A program made the position numbers and the translations under genes. The notes under the pieces are model-generated. The model ran no database searches. It had not been told where the DNA came from and saw nothing but the letters and a program-made list of their open reading frames with translations. From Magnetofaba australis IT-1 (GTDB lineage: Bacteria; Pseudomonadota; Magnetococcia; Magnetococcales; Magnetococcaceae): 64,000 bases of DNA. Position 1 is the stretch's first letter, and the number at the start of each line of letters is the position of its first letter. Positions 31,634 through 42,488 of this stretch are shown here, in pieces. The stretch spans positions 310,001 through 374,000 of the forward strand of contig NZ_LVJN01000015.1 in the NCBI RefSeq assembly GCF_002109495.1, written 5' to 3'.

Positions 31634-34591
31634 TTACGGGGTGGCTTCAAAGGCCATGGTTTTCAGGTAGAAGGCGTCCAACGCGGCAAACAGCGCCCGG
31701 CGCTTGGCGTCCAACCCTTGCAGGCGCGCTTGAGCTTCCGCCAACTCGCCGCGCTTGACCAACTCGGCGACTTCGCCGGCCAGCTCATGCACCGCCCGGT
31801 GGGGCGCTTCCAGCGCTTGGAACAGGGGCTCTTCGCCCAGTGCGGCGCGTCCCTCGCCGTCATACCACTTGCCAAACGCACACTCGTGCATATCGTTGAG
31901 CGTCAGATTGTCGCCGCCGCCCTGGGACAGGCTGTAGAGCGCGCCCATCCACGACAGGTGCGCCTGCTTGACGCGGCCAATATCGAAGGCGGGCTGGCCT
32001 ACATTGAAGCGCGCGGCGGCGTCGGCCAGGGCCAGGCTGCCCTCCTGCGCGACATTGAGCAGCGCCACCGAGCTGTCCACCACGCCATTGAGGGTTTCGG
32101 CGTCGCGCTGGGCGGCGCGCATGGTCTGCTGCACTGCGGTGGAGGAGTGGGCGACCTCATCGGCAAAGGCGCGGCTCTCGTTGATGTTGGCGGTGACCGT
32201 GTCGCTGGCTTGGGAGACCGCTTGCGCCCCCTCCGACAGCTTGACGGTGGAGGCGGCGATATCGCGCGCGCCCTCGGCGGCTTCGGCGGAGGCGCGGGCC
32301 ACATCCTGGGCGGCGTTGCCCAGCTCCGAGGCGTTGCGATGCACCTCCTGGTTGGCGTCTGAGACCCGCTGCATCGCCTCTTCAATCTGCGCCACCGCGC
32401 TCTCCTGCCCCTCCATGGCGTTGGTGATATCCTGATTGATGCTGCTCAAGGTGGAGATCATCTGGTGGATTGACTCCATGGCGGTGGCGGCCTTGAGGGT
32501 CTGCTCGCGGATATGGCCGGTCTTTTCATGGATCATTTTGGTGGCGTCGCCGGTCTGGCTGGCCAGCTCCTTGACCTCATTGGCCACCACGCCGAAGCCC
32601 TTGCCCGCTTCGCCGGCGCCAGCGGCTTCGATGGCGGCGTTCAGGGCCAGCATGTTGGTCTGGTCGGCGATATTCTTGATCAGACCCACCACCTTGACGA
32701 TCTCGTTGGCGGCGGCGGTGAGGCCATTGACCACCTCCAGGGTGGCGGAGGCGTTGTCGCGCGCCTCGGCTGAGGCCTTGTCGGCGCGGGTGACGCCATG
32801 GCTCACCTGGGCGGTGAGGCCGGACATCTCATGCATCACGTCCTGGGCGTGGCCGGTGGCGTCGGAGACCCGTTGCAGCTGCTGTCCCACCGCTTCGATG
32901 TTGGCGTTCATCTGTTCGGCGGCGGAGGCCATGGAGCTGACATTGTGGCTGGCCTGTTCGCTGGCGCTGGCGATGGTGTGGGTGTTCTCCGAGAGCATGC
33001 CGGAGACGCGATTGAGCTCCTGCAAGCTCTCTTGTGAACGCCCCAGAGTGGCGTTGAGATCGTGAATTCTTGTATCGATCTCTTTGTTTTCGCTCACCAC
33101 AGAGCGCGCTTTTTTGGCGCTATTGGCGGCCCCATGGTGGAGCGCGTCATTGGCGCTGCCCTGCTCCTGCACCACCGCCGAGAGGGATTGGGATTGCAGC
33201 AGCAGTTGCAACACGCTCTGTTCGATGCCGTTGCGCATGGTGACCAGATGGTGCGCCACTGACCCGGCGCGCGCTTTTGGCAGCGCGACCGAGAGGTCGC
33301 CGTTGCTGATGCGGGCAAAGGCGGCGATGAGGGCGTCGATCTCAATGCCCAGTTGGCCGATGATGCCGCGTGCGATCAGCACTGACAGACCGACGCCAAA
33401 AATCGCGGCGAGAACGCCGATCAGGCGGGAAACATCCACCAGCGCATCGATCTCCTCACGACTGCTGGCTTGGATCTCATCGCGGCTCTTCTCCACGCTC
33501 TGACTCAACCGCGAGATGAGGGGCTCGATGGCGTGCACGGCATCGCGCATGGTCTCGGTCTGTTTGCCGAGATTCTGGTTGATGGCCACCAGCGCGTGGA
33601 AGCTCTGCTGGTAGGTTTTCAGCAGCGCGCTGATCTGCTCCAGGCGCTCGGGCGGCAGTTTGCTGGAGGCGGCGTTGGCGAGGATGGCGGCGGCCTCCTG
33701 GTCCAGGCGACCGATGTATTTCTCCGCTCCGCGCGCCAGATAATCCTTTTCGTGGCGCCGCATCATCAAGTAGTGGAACCAGGCGTCGGGGATGTAGTGG
33801 TTGGCGAACAGCTCGCTGATCACATGGGCTTGGCCGCTCATGTTCTTGTAGATGGGCTCGTCGGTCTCCGGGATGACGCCGCTGCTGCGGCGTTCGACGT
33901 AGGCGTGCACGGCGGCGGCGTAGGCTTCCCCGGCGGCGCGAAACTCGGCTTTGACCGGGTCCGAGAGCAGGGCGGTGTCCACATGGTGGACATAGGAGGC
34001 GTAATCCTTCTCCCATTTGGCGACATATTTGTCGAGGCCGCGCACCACGTAATCCTTCTCTCGACGGCGCATGGAGAGCAGGTCGATCCAGATTTTGGCG
34101 CTGTCGTAATCCTTGAGCAGCTTCTCCAGAGCGTGGGCGGCGTCACGGAACTGGCCCTGCAGGCCGCTCTTCTCGTTCAGGCCCTTGGTCTCCCACTCTT
34201 TGGCGACCTGCTGGAAACTCTCCTGGTAGGCGTCGATATTGCGCCGCACATCGCCGCTGAGTTTGACCAGATCCGCTTGCTCCAGGCCGTTGGCCAGTTG
34301 CCCCAGTTGGTGGGAGAGCTTGCGCACGCAGTCGCTCTGTTGGCCGACTTTTTCAATGTATTTGGCCTCCAGGCGCAGGAGAAAATCCTTCTCCGAGCGG
34401 CGCGCCTGCAGCATGCAGCTTTCAATGGAGAGCCCCAGCCGCTCCATCTGCCCATAGGCGTCGAGAATGGCGGCGTTATCGCGTTGCTGGCGCACGGCGC
34501 TGTCATAGATCAGGCCGATGACCGCCATGGCCAACACCAACGCGAGGGTGAGAATCGCCAGCCGTTTGCTCAGGGGGAGTTGTGTGAACAT
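31634..34591 (-). CDS. Methyl-accepting chemotaxis protein with HBM-like sensor and CZB domain
   Basis: 985 residues from ATG 34591 (GGAG before it), preferred to an upstream TTG. Helix 1 (~8-28) and helix 2 (~390-412) flank a long helical sensor with three copies of an (R)RxEKDxxxR motif: [21 protein letters not shown] and [11 protein letters not shown]. This is like the helical bimodular fold but with one extra unit. HAMP and the signalling hairpin follow (tip [37 protein letters not shown]). The C-terminus is a zinc-binding CZB domain (H in [22 protein letters not shown]). It should direct CheA, possibly in response to zinc or oxidants as well as a periplasmic ligand. Confidence 0.93.
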   Translation of the reverse strand: MFTQLPLSKRLAILTLALVLAMAVIGLIYDSAVRQQRDNAAILDAYGQMERLGLSIESCMLQARRSEKDFLLRLEAKYIEKVGQQSDCVRKLSHQLGQLANGLEQADLVKLSGDVRRNIDAYQESFQQVAKEWETKGLNEKSGLQGQFRDAAHALEKLLKDYDSAKIWIDLLSMRRREKDYVVRGLDKYVAKWEKDYASYVHHVDTALLSDPVKAEFRAAGEAYAAAVHAYVERRSSGVIPETDEPIYKNMSGQAHVISELFANHYIPDAWFHYLMMRRHEKDYLARGAEKYIGRLDQEAAAILANAASSKLPPERLEQISALLKTYQQSFHALVAINQNLGKQTETMRDAVHAIEPLISRLSQSVEKSRDEIQASSREEIDALVDVSRLIGVLAAIFGVGLSVLIARGIIGQLGIEIDALIAAFARISNGDLSVALPKARAGSVAHHLVTMRNGIEQSVLQLLLQSQSLSAVVQEQGSANDALHHGAANSAKKARSVVSENKEIDTRIHDLNATLGRSQESLQELNRVSGMLSENTHTIASASEQASHNVSSMASAAEQMNANIEAVGQQLQRVSDATGHAQDVMHEMSGLTAQVSHGVTRADKASAEARDNASATLEVVNGLTAAANEIVKVVGLIKNIADQTNMLALNAAIEAAGAGEAGKGFGVVANEVKELASQTGDATKMIHEKTGHIREQTLKAATAMESIHQMISTLSSINQDITNAMEGQESAVAQIEEAMQRVSDANQEVHRNASELGNAAQDVARASAEAAEGARDIAASTVKLSEGAQAVSQASDTVTANINESRAFADEVAHSSTAVQQTMRAAQRDAETLNGVVDSSVALLNVAQEGSLALADAAARFNVGQPAFDIGRVKQAHLSWMGALYSLSQGGGDNLTLNDMHECAFGKWYDGEGRAALGEEPLFQALEAPHRAVHELAGEVAELVKRGELAEAQARLQGLDAKRRALFAALDAFYLKTMAFEATP

Positions 34592-34856
34592 GGGGGCTCC
34601 GCGCGCCAAATTGTTGCGTTCCCAGCGGTGTGGCGAGAGGGGGCCGCAGGGGGGAATTGCTTCTGCAAGTTATTTTGCATGGCAGTAGTGCGTGTGATTT
34701 TAAGTAAATAAAATAAACTGTCTACGCAAAACTTCCCGCTCCATGGGAACATGAATTCATAATGTCGAACGCATTGCTGTATGTGACATTTGTGCGAATA
34801 TTGAGTGTATTGTTTGTGAATGTGTGCCTATCGTCGTGCTGCGGAGGTAGCGTGGA

Positions 34857-36842
34857 TCAGACGTATTGTTGCAACACGCCCAGCAGTTTGCGCTTGCCTA
34901 ACGGTTTGGTGAGGTGACCGTCGGCGCCCGCTTCGTGGCTCATGCGGATGTCGCGTTCAGCGGCGTTGGCGGTGAAGGCGAGGATGGGGGTGGCGGGCTG
35001 ATGGTTCTCCCGCTCCCAGTGGCGGATCAGACGAATGGCGGTGATGCCGTCGGCGCCGGGCATGTTGACGTCCATCAACACCAGGTCGAACGGTTCGCTG
35101 ATGAACACGCCGATGGCGTCCAGACCGTTATTGACCCAGGTGAGACGGTGCGACGTGCCCTTGAGGAAGGCTTTGATCAGATCGCCATTCTCCGACATGT
35201 CATCGGCCATCAGAATGCGCAGTCCGGCGCCGGGCAGGTGGGGAGAGCGCTCAGGGCGATGGTTGAGGCAGTTGGCGTCGTTGTCACAGGTCGGCAGGCA
35301 ACTGCGCAGCGTCTCCGGCGTATTTGCCACAGCGGGCAGGCAGGCCGTAAAACAGAACTCGCTGCCCGCGCCCAGGGTGCTGGCGGCGGTGAGTTCGCCC
35401 TGCATGAGCGCCACCATCTCCCGGCACAGCGAGAGCCCCAGGCCGGTGCCGCCATAGTTGCGCGCGACCGAGTTGTCCGCTTGTTGGAACGGCTGAAAAA
35501 TGGTCGCCAGCTTCTCCTCGGCGATGCCGATGCCGGTATCGCGCACGCAAAAGCGCACCTGATCGCCCTCAGCCTGCTCCACCAGGAGGGTCACCTGTCC
35601 CTGTTTGGTGAATTTGATGGCGTTGCCCACCAGATTGATCAGCACCTGTTTAAGGCGCTGACAGTCGCCAAAGGCGTATTGCGGGGTGTTCGGCGCCACG
35701 CTCTGGCGCAGCGCCAACCTCTTCTCATCGGCTTTGACGCGCAGGATGTCCAAGGTGTCGTCCAGCAGCGTGCGCAGGTCGAAGTTGCGCTTGTCCAGCG
35801 TCATGTGGCCCGCCGCCATTTTGGACATGTCCAGCACGTCGTTGATGAGCCCCATGAGCACATCGCAGGAGCGGCGCTGGGTCAGCGCATAACCGTGTAG
35901 CGTCTCGGGCAGCTCGGCCTCCACCATCAGCTCGTTCATGCCAGTGATGGCGTGCAGCGGGGTGCGGATCTCATGGCTCATGGCGGCCAGGAACTGGCTC
36001 TTGGCGGCATCGGCCCGCTGCGCTTCGTCGCGAGCCTGTTCCAACTCGGCGGTGCGTTTACGCACCTTCTCCTCCAACTCCTCATTGAGCGCTCGCACCT
36101 GGGCGTTGACCTGGGCCAATTGCCCGGTATGCGCGGCGATGCGCTCCCCCATGCTGTTGACGCCCTGCTGCAGGCGGGTGATCTCGTCCGCGCCCTCGAT
36201 ATCGCTTAGCCGTTCATCCAGCTTGCCGTCGGCGATGCGCTCCACGCAGTGGGCGGTGGCCTGTAGTCGGATGATGAGCGCCTTGCCGAACTCATAGAAA
36301 ACCAAGGCGGTGAGCACCAGGGCGGTAAACGCCACCAGGGCGATGGCGGTGAGAAAGCTCCAGCGTTTCTTCAGCACATCGCGGCGGCTCACAGAGAGGA
36401 TAACAACCCACTCCAAGGGGCGAATGCTGGCGAATGCGGCATAGCGGATCTCACCGTTATCCGCATAGCGCAGCAGGCCTTGGGGTTGTTTCCGCAGAGC
36501 TTGCAAACGCTGCTCAGGGTAGGGATCTCCGGGGTTAAGCGTCGGGTGTTGCAAGACGCGATTGTTGCCAATGTCGACCAAGTGGGCCTGCAGACTGTGT
36601 TCTCCACGGCTGCGCAACTTGGCTTGGGTGCGTTGGGCCTGGTCCACGGCGCCGCTCATCCCGGTGTGGTTGAACGCCTCTTCGATTTCATGGCGCGCCT
36701 CTTCCAGTTGCAGGGTGAGCGCGCGCTCGTTGTTTTGCACCAGAATCTCTTCGAGCAGCACGTTGCTGATGAGCAGCACCGCGATGGTCATGACGATGAC
36801 AGCGCCGATAGAGAGCAGTGTGAGGCGGGTGGAGAGTTTCAT
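34857..36842 (-). CDS. Hybrid histidine kinase
   Basis: 661 residues. Helix 1 (~8-30) and helix 2 (~165-186) around a compact periplasmic sensor (LRYADNGEIRYAAFASIRPLEWVVILS), then HAMP, coiled coil, HisKA with [10 protein letters not shown], ATPase (NLVGNAIKFT, DTGIGI, GGTGLGLSL) and a C-terminal receiver (RILMADDMSEN, phospho-Asp in LVLMDVNMPG, lysine in HLTKPLGK). No HPt, so a separate phosphotransfer protein would be needed. Upstream 37.0 kb shows no partner. The ~250 bases downstream, toward the chemoreceptor gene, are AT-rich and presumably contain that gene's promoter. Confidence 0.92.
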   Translation of the reverse strand: MKLSTRLTLLSIGAVIVMTIAVLLISNVLLEEILVQNNERALTLQLEEARHEIEEAFNHTGMSGAVDQAQRTQAKLRSRGEHSLQAHLVDIGNNRVLQHPTLNPGDPYPEQRLQALRKQPQGLLRYADNGEIRYAAFASIRPLEWVVILSVSRRDVLKKRWSFLTAIALVAFTALVLTALVFYEFGKALIIRLQATAHCVERIADGKLDERLSDIEGADEITRLQQGVNSMGERIAAHTGQLAQVNAQVRALNEELEEKVRKRTAELEQARDEAQRADAAKSQFLAAMSHEIRTPLHAITGMNELMVEAELPETLHGYALTQRRSCDVLMGLINDVLDMSKMAAGHMTLDKRNFDLRTLLDDTLDILRVKADEKRLALRQSVAPNTPQYAFGDCQRLKQVLINLVGNAIKFTKQGQVTLLVEQAEGDQVRFCVRDTGIGIAEEKLATIFQPFQQADNSVARNYGGTGLGLSLCREMVALMQGELTAASTLGAGSEFCFTACLPAVANTPETLRSCLPTCDNDANCLNHRPERSPHLPGAGLRILMADDMSENGDLIKAFLKGTSHRLTWVNNGLDAIGVFISEPFDLVLMDVNMPGADGITAIRLIRHWERENHQPATPILAFTANAAERDIRMSHEAGADGHLTKPLGKRKLLGVLQQYV

Positions 36843-37117
36843 GGTCCAGCCTGGGCGCGCACGGGTTCAGCAGGCAAGCGTGTTAACGTTGCGATAACGC
36901 GCGCGTTGTCGGAGCGCGTAAACGAAGGCGCAAAGTCGGTCGCGCGTTGGGCTTGGGCGTGCGCGAAGGGGGCCGGCATCATCCAGTCTCCAGATTTTAC
37001 GCATGGATGGCGGGTATTTCACAATGCATTAGCCAGAAAAAGATTGGCCAAATGCATTGTGGCGAAGGCAGGTGAATGAAAGCAAGGCGAAACGGCGCCA
37101 AGTGCGCGCCTGATTGG

Positions 37118-37906
37118 TTACGCAGGGAGGTCTTGGGGGGTGGATATTGGAGAGAAGTGATCGCGGATTGCGGCGAGCAGGTCTTCGCTGGTGGCGTGGG
37201 CGGCGATAAGGGGTGCGGGCAGGTTATGCCCCGCCAGGGCTTCGGCGGTGAGCGGGCTCAAGCAGACGGGGGTGACCTTTTTGAGTAGCCCATCATCGCC
37301 CACGGCGGCTAGGAACGACTGCACGGTACGACCGCTGAAGAAAAGGACCGCATCCACTTCGTTATTATTCAGAGCGTAGCGCACGGTCTCCGGTAGGCGC
37401 TGGGTGGCGGCTGCGCGGTAGGCGGCGACGCAGGTTACGCTGGCGCCCTGGCTGCGCAGGTGGTCGATCAGCTCGTCACGTCCCTGTTCGGCGCGCAGAA
37501 ACAGATAGCCTTTGCCGCCGCCCTGCCACTGAACGATCTGTTCCGCCAGCGCCTGGGCGCTGAAGCGGCCTTCGGGCGCGCGCGCTTCAATTCCTGCGCT
37601 GTGGAGAATGGCGGCGGTCTTCGGTCCCACGGCAAAGCACGGCGGGAGTGGTGGCATGGGGGTCGGCAGGGCGCGCAAGAACGCCCGCGCGCCGTTGGCG
37701 CTGGTGAGGATGATCCCGTCGAAGCGGGTCAAATCAGCCATCGCCTGAGCCAGCGGCGCCGGGTCCGTCGGCGGCTCGATGGTGAGCATGGGCGCCAACA
37801 GCGCGCGCGCGCCCAGCTCCTCGGCCTGTCGCTGGGTGGCCAACGCCTCCGGCAGCGGACGGGTGATCAGCAGGGTTTTGCCCAGCAGCGGCCCATCGGC
37901 GCTCAC
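37118..37906 (-). CDS. hemD: Uroporphyrinogen-III synthase HemD
   Basis: 262 residues. GTG start at 37906 overlaps the hemC stop (GTGA). HemD is poorly conserved, but [66 protein letters not shown] and [14 protein letters not shown] fit the family's two-lobed fold. It cyclises hydroxymethylbilane with ring-D inversion in heme biosynthesis. The coupled hemC-hemD order agrees. Cytoplasmic. Confidence 0.93.
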   Translation of the reverse strand: MSADGPLLGKTLLITRPLPEALATQRQAEELGARALLAPMLTIEPPTDPAPLAQAMADLTRFDGIILTSANGARAFLRALPTPMPPLPPCFAVGPKTAAILHSAGIEARAPEGRFSAQALAEQIVQWQGGGKGYLFLRAEQGRDELIDHLRSQGASVTCVAAYRAAATQRLPETVRYALNNNEVDAVLFFSGRTVQSFLAAVGDDGLLKKVTPVCLSPLTAEALAGHNLPAPLIAAHATSEDLLAAIRDHFSPISTPQDLPA

Positions 37907-38847
37907 TTGTCGGCCAACCCTTGGGCGTAGACGCGATCCAGAATCGACTTGGCCCCGGCGGCCAGCAGTTTGTTGGCCAACTCTTCGCCCAGGGCGGCGG
38001 CTTGATCGCGCGGACCGGCCACGGCGTCCTCAAAGCTGGCGCCATCCTCGGGGTCGGCCACCAGGCCGCGCAGGCTCAGTTGGTCGCCATCCAGCACCGC
38101 GTGTCCGGCGATGGGCACCTGACAGCCCCCCTCCAGACGCGCCAGGAAGGCGCGTTCGGCAGTGACCCGGGTGGCGGTGTCGGGGTCGTTCAGGGGCGCC
38201 AGCAGCGCGATGACGCGGGCGTCGTCGCTGCGGTGTTCAATCCCCACCGCGCCCTGACCCACAGCGGGCAGCATCTGTTCCGGTTCGATCCACGCCACCA
38301 CCCGTTCGGTGCGCTGCAGGCGTTTGACCCCGGCGGCGGCCAGGATGATGGCGTCGTAGTCGCCCGCTTCCAGCTTGCCGATGCGGGTGTCCACATTGCC
38401 GCGTAGAAAGGTGACGTTCAGGTCGGGGCGGGTGCGCTTGAGTTGGCTCTGGCGGCGCAGCGAGGAGCTGCCCACCGTGGCGCCCTGGGGCAGTTCATCA
38501 AGGCTCTTATAGTTGACCGACAGCAGCGCATCGCGCGGATCCTCTCGTTTGAGGATCGGCCCCAGCATCAGCCCGGTGGGGAATTCGGCGGGCACGTCCT
38601 TCATGGAGTGCACCGCCAGATCCGCCGAGCCTTCCAGCATCGCCTGCTCCAACTCCTTGACGAACAGACCCTTGCCGCCCACTTTGGCCAGGGGCACGTC
38701 GAGGATCTTATCCCCTTTGGTCTTCATCACGTTGATCTCAACGGTCAGGCCGGGGTGGTGGGCTTCCAGTTGGGATTTGACCCATTTGGCCTGCCACAGG
38801 GCCAGCAGGCTGCCGCGGGTGGCGATGCGCATGGTCTGAGCGGTCAC
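37903..38847 (-). CDS. hemC: Porphobilinogen deaminase HemC
   Basis: 314 residues from GTG 38847 with AAGGA upstream; ATG 38832 is an alternative. Signatures: [84 protein letters not shown], and [12 protein letters not shown] with the cysteine that carries the dipyrromethane cofactor. It polymerises four porphobilinogens to hydroxymethylbilane, used directly by HemD. Heme supply matters here because the window encodes many c-type heme proteins. Confidence 0.97.
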   Translation of the reverse strand: MTAQTMRIATRGSLLALWQAKWVKSQLEAHHPGLTVEINVMKTKGDKILDVPLAKVGGKGLFVKELEQAMLEGSADLAVHSMKDVPAEFPTGLMLGPILKREDPRDALLSVNYKSLDELPQGATVGSSSLRRQSQLKRTRPDLNVTFLRGNVDTRIGKLEAGDYDAIILAAAGVKRLQRTERVVAWIEPEQMLPAVGQGAVGIEHRSDDARVIALLAPLNDPDTATRVTAERAFLARLEGGCQVPIAGHAVLDGDQLSLRGLVADPEDGASFEDAVAGPRDQAAALGEELANKLLAAGAKSILDRVYAQGLADK

Positions 38848-39717
38848 GGGGAGTCCTTTGCCAAAAGTTGGTGCGTCGTTCGGTTTCGGAAATCGCCAAT
38901 TTTCCCCCGCTGCGCCGTCGCTGGCAAGGGCGGGCGTGGTTTTGTCGCGGGGAACAGGCTAATCTACCGTTTGAATTGTGCTGAGACGTTGGATGATGGA
39001 AGAGGCTGGGGCTCCGCCCCAGACCCCGGAAAAGTCGCTCAGGACCATCCGGCTATTCTCCGTGAAAAATGGATGATGAAAGAGACTGGGGCTTCGCCCC
39101 AGACCCCACCAGGGCGTTGCCCTGGACCCACGAGGGCGCCGCCCTCGACCCGCTGGGGGCAGCGGCCCCCAGACCCCGGGAAAGTCGGCCATGAATGTCC
39201 GACTTTTCCCCCTTGGCGGCGATTGAGCTTGTCCGGATTTCTCAGCGGATGGGCGGCTTGATCTGGTGGATGATGGAAGAGACTGGGGCTTCGCCCCAGA
39301 CTCCAGCCGGGCTCTGCCCGGCGCCCGCCAGGGCGTTGCCCTCGACCCGCTGGGGGCAGCGGCCCCCAGACCCCGGAAAATCGCGCCAATAAATGTCGCG
39401 ATTTTCCCCCTTGGCGGCGATTGAGCTTGTCCGGATTTCTCAGCGGATGGGCGGTTTATTCTTAGCTTGGCATCAGGAGCCGTTTCGCAATTCGTGGGAA
39501 AATGTTGGATGATGAAAGAGACTGGGGCTTCGCCCCAGACCCCACCAGGGCGTTGCCCTGGACCCACGAGGGCGCCGCCCTCGACCCGCTGGGGGCAGTG
39601 GCCCCCAGACCCCGGAAAAGTCGGCCATGAATGTCCGACTTTTCCCCCTTGGCGGCGATTGAGCTTATCCAGATTTCCCAGCGGATTGGCGGCTTGATTT
39701 ATAAGGATATCGTTTTG
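38848..39717. repeat. Three tandem-like copies of the palindromic repeat (copies 3-5)
   Basis: Divergent gap between hemC and tsaD. Units at about 39069-39245, 39269-39450 and 39508-39690 each read GATGATG(A/G)AAGAG, ACTGGGGCTTCGCCCCAGA, several short GC hairpins, CGCTGGGGGCAGCGGCCCCCAG and an AT-poor hairpin. They end with a conserved tail (CCCTTGGCGGCGATTGAGCT, then TCCGGATTTC or close variants). A partial unit lies at 38985-39065. The 11-bp stems are GGAAAATCGCG (39375-39385 with 39397-39407) and GGAAAAGTCGG (39614-39624 with 39635-39645). Orientation is opposite to copies 1 and 2. The promoter of tsaD must lie in or after the last unit. Confidence 0.88.
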
Positions 39718-40773
39718 GTGTTGCGCGTGTTGGGCATTGAGAGCAGTTGTGACGAGACCGCCTGCGCCGTGGTGGCGCTGGAGGGTGACGACCCGCGCGC
39801 TCTGCGCATCGTCTCCGACGTGGTGCACACGCAACTGGACGTGCACGCCGACTACGGCGGCGTGGTGCCGGAACTGGCCAGTCGCGCCCACATTCAGCAC
39901 ATCCAACCACTGATGCAAGCGGCCCTGCGCAACGCCGACATGCGCGCCGACGAGCTGGACGCGGTGGCGGTGACGCGCGGGCCAGGTCTGATTGGCGCGC
40001 TCATCGTCGGCGTCTCCGCCGCGCAAGGGTTGGCCCACGCCATCGGTAAGCCGCTACTGCCCATCCACCATATGGAGGGGCACTTGATGAGCCCGTTCCT
40101 GATGGCGCGGGATGAGAGTCAAGTTGCCGCCATGGAATTTCCCTTCGTGGCGCTGCTGGTCTCCGGCGGACATACGTTGTTGGTGCACGCGCGCGCGTTT
40201 GGCGACTATCGTCTGTTGGGTCAGACCCGTGACGATGCCGTGGGCGAGGCGTTCGACAAAGGCGCGCGTCTGTTGGGGTTGGGCTATCCGGGCGGTCCGG
40301 CGGTGGCGGCGCTGGCCGAAGGGGGCGATGTGGCGGCGGTGAAGTTCCCCCGCGTGCTGCTGGATAAAACCCGGTTTGATTTCAGCTTCTCCGGCTTGAA
40401 GACCGCGCTGCGCACCCATGTGCTGAAACATGAGGCGCAGATGCTCGAAGAGACATATCGGCGCGATGTGGCGGCCTCCTACCAAGAGGCGATTGTGGAC
40501 ACGTTGGCCATCAAGGCGGTGTCGGCGTGTCGCCATGTGGGGGCGACGCGCTTGATGATCGCAGGCGGGGTGGGGGCCAATGCGCGCTTGCGCGAGAAGT
40601 TGGATGTTGCCTGCCGCGAGGCGGGGATTGTGCTCTATCGACCGCCGATCCGTTTGTGCACGGACAATGGCGCTATGATCGGCGCGGCGGGTGCGGTGCG
40701 TTTGGCGCGGGGCCTGTTTGATCAGCACGCCCCAGTCAATCCCATCCCCAGATGGCCAATAGACGAACTCTGA
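39718..40773 (+). CDS. tsaD: tRNA threonylcarbamoyladenosine transferase TsaD
   Basis: 351 residues from GTG 39718, with AAGGA 10 bases before. TTG 39715 or TTG 39721 (which aligns exactly with the usual MRVLGIE start) are alternatives. Motifs: LGIESSCDETA, metal-binding HHMEGH, VSGGHTLLV, LGQTRDDAVGEAFDKGARLLGLGYPGG and IAGGVGANARLREKL. It transfers threonylcarbamoyl to A37 of ANN-decoding tRNAs together with TsaB/TsaE, which are not here. The open frame continues upstream into the repeat, which is not coding. Confidence 0.95.
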   Translation: MLRVLGIESSCDETACAVVALEGDDPRALRIVSDVVHTQLDVHADYGGVVPELASRAHIQHIQPLMQAALRNADMRADELDAVAVTRGPGLIGALIVGVSAAQGLAHAIGKPLLPIHHMEGHLMSPFLMARDESQVAAMEFPFVALLVSGGHTLLVHARAFGDYRLLGQTRDDAVGEAFDKGARLLGLGYPGGPAVAALAEGGDVAAVKFPRVLLDKTRFDFSFSGLKTALRTHVLKHEAQMLEETYRRDVAASYQEAIVDTLAIKAVSACRHVGATRLMIAGGVGANARLREKLDVACREAGIVLYRPPIRLCTDNGAMIGAAGAVRLARGLFDQHAPVNPIPRWPIDEL

Positions 40774-40844
40774 TTATGCCTCTGTCAGAGCGCAATCCAG
40801 AGATCACGTAACAATCTGGTTGTGCGCACGGGGCAAAACTAACC

Positions 40845-40945
40845 GAGGTCCAGGAGGGCGTCCCTCCTGGCGGGTCGAGGGCAGAGCCCTCGCGGGTCCA
40901 GGGCGGCGCCCTGGTTGGGGTCTGGGGCGAAGCCCCAGTCTCTCA
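40845..40945 (-). repeat. Palindromic repeat, short copy
   Basis: Four short hairpins in a row between tsaD and gpsA: CCAGGAGGGCGTCCCTCCTGG, CGAGGGCAGAGCCCTCG, CCAGGGCGGCGCCCTGG and TCTGGGGCGAAGCCCCAGT. The long stem with loop ACATTTATGG is absent. Confidence 0.75.
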
Positions 40946-40995
40946 AATCACCCCCACAAAATTCGCCCAAAAATTGCACCATCAGGAGCCGCTTT

Positions 40996-42039
40996 ATGAC
41001 TGATTCCATAGTCGATTCGAGCATCGCCCAGGAGGCCGACGTGGCCGTGATTGGGGCGGGCTCCTGGGGCACGGCGCTGGCGGCGTTGCTGTGCGGCAAG
41101 CGGGAGCGGGTGACGCTCTGGTGCCGCGAGCTGGAGATCGCCGAGTCGGTCAACACGCAGCATCGCAACGCCTTGTACGTCTCCGAACTGGAACTGCCGC
41201 AAAACCTAGTTGCCGATACCGACTTGGCGCGGGTCGCCGCCACCCATCGGGTGCTGGTGATGGTGGTCCCCACGCAGTTCACCCGCGCGGTGGTGGAGGC
41301 GATGCGTCCGCACTTGCGCGATGATGCGGTGCTGGTCTCGGCCAGCAAGGGGATCGAGGTGCAGAAGATCGAGACCCTGGCGGAGATCTACGACGAGATG
41401 CTGCCTGAGGCGATGGCGCAGCGGGCGTGCTTCCTCTCCGGCCCCTCATTCGCCCGCGAGGTGATTCGCGGGTTGCCGGCGGCGGTGGCCATTGCGTGTC
41501 GTGATGCGGCGGTTCTGCCAGCGATTCAGGAGCTGTTTTTCTTCCCCCATTTTCGCACCTATCGCACCGATGATGTGGTGGGGGTGGAGCTGGGCGGGGC
41601 GCTGAAGAACGTCATCGCCATTGCGGCGGGGATTTGCGATGGCCTGCAATATGGCCACAGCGCCCGTGCGGCGTTGCTGACGCGCGGCTTGGCGGAGATC
41701 GCCCGGTTGGGCATCGCCATGGGGGGCAAGGCGGAGACTTTTGCTGGACTCTCTGGCATGGGCGATCTGCTGCTCACCGCCACCAGCACGCAGTCGCGCA
41801 ACTATACGGTGGGGCATCGTTTGGGCAGCGGCGAGACGTTGGAGCAGATTCAGGCGGGCGCGCGGGAGGTTGCGGAGGGGGTGAAGACGGCGGATGCGGC
41901 GTATCGGCTGGCGCAGCAGAAGGGGGTGGAGATGCCGATTGTGGGCGCGGTGTACGCGATTCTGTATGAGCAGCGCAACGCAAGGGAGGTGGTGCTGGAG
42001 CTGCTCAGCCGGGAGATGAAGCCGGAGGTGACGGGTTAG
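40996..42039 (+). CDS. gpsA: Glycerol-3-phosphate dehydrogenase [NAD(P)+]
   Basis: 347 residues from ATG 40996 with AGGAG 7 bases before. Nucleotide-binding VIGAGSWGTALAALL; VSASKGIEVQKIETLAEI; FLSGPSFAREV; catalytic-domain GALKNVIAIAAGICDGL (lysine), TRGLAEIARLG and GLSGMGDLLLTATSTQSRNYTVG. It reduces dihydroxyacetone phosphate to sn-glycerol-3-phosphate for phospholipids. tsaD upstream is separated by a repeat, so it is probably transcribed separately or as a loose pair. Confidence 0.97.
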   Translation: MTDSIVDSSIAQEADVAVIGAGSWGTALAALLCGKRERVTLWCRELEIAESVNTQHRNALYVSELELPQNLVADTDLARVAATHRVLVMVVPTQFTRAVVEAMRPHLRDDAVLVSASKGIEVQKIETLAEIYDEMLPEAMAQRACFLSGPSFAREVIRGLPAAVAIACRDAAVLPAIQELFFFPHFRTYRTDDVVGVELGGALKNVIAIAAGICDGLQYGHSARAALLTRGLAEIARLGIAMGGKAETFAGLSGMGDLLLTATSTQSRNYTVGHRLGSGETLEQIQAGAREVAEGVKTADAAYRLAQQKGVEMPIVGAVYAILYEQRNAREVVLELLSREMKPEVTG

Positions 42040-42335
42040 CGCGGAGGTAAACGTGGCCGCCGACTGGTCGGCGGCGGGGTCTGGGGGCCGCTGCCCCCAG
42101 CGGGGTTTGGGCGGCGCCCCAAGGTGTGGCAGTGGCCTTTGTTTTTGGCCGTTTCCCCATTGAACAAGGGTGGAGCCAGTAGGAAGTTGGAAACGAAGCG
42201 CGGAACAAGAAGCCAGGACGGAGGGTGTCGGGGAAACGGCAGGTGAGCAGGCGCGTAGCGCCGTCGTCCGCAGGACGGCGAACTGCTCTAAAACTGCAAG
42301 CTTGGGAAAGTCAAAAAAATGTTTGCGGGAAAGTC
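42039..42335 (+). repeat. Left arm of a ~290-bp inverted repeat
   Basis: It begins at the gpsA stop (CGGAGGTAAAC...). It contains GCCGCCGACTGGTCGGCGGC, CTGGGGGCCGCTGCCCCCAG, TTGGGGCGCCGCCCAA-type pairing, GGCGCGTAGCGCC, GTCCGCAGGAC and the end GGGAAAGTCAAAAAAATG. The reverse complement recurs at 43197-43487 with roughly four of five bases matching. Paired stems differ in step. Confidence 0.85.
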
Positions 42336-42488
42336 TCGACTGAGTGATTTTTCCCAAGATTTTCTGATTAGGTGATTGTCCATAGCGTTCTCTCCTGGCT
42401 TCTCTCGCCCGAATCCCATCGCCAATCAGACGGCCTTTTCGGCTCCTGGTCTGGGGCAAGGGTGGGGCGAGGAGCCAAGAAGAAATCT

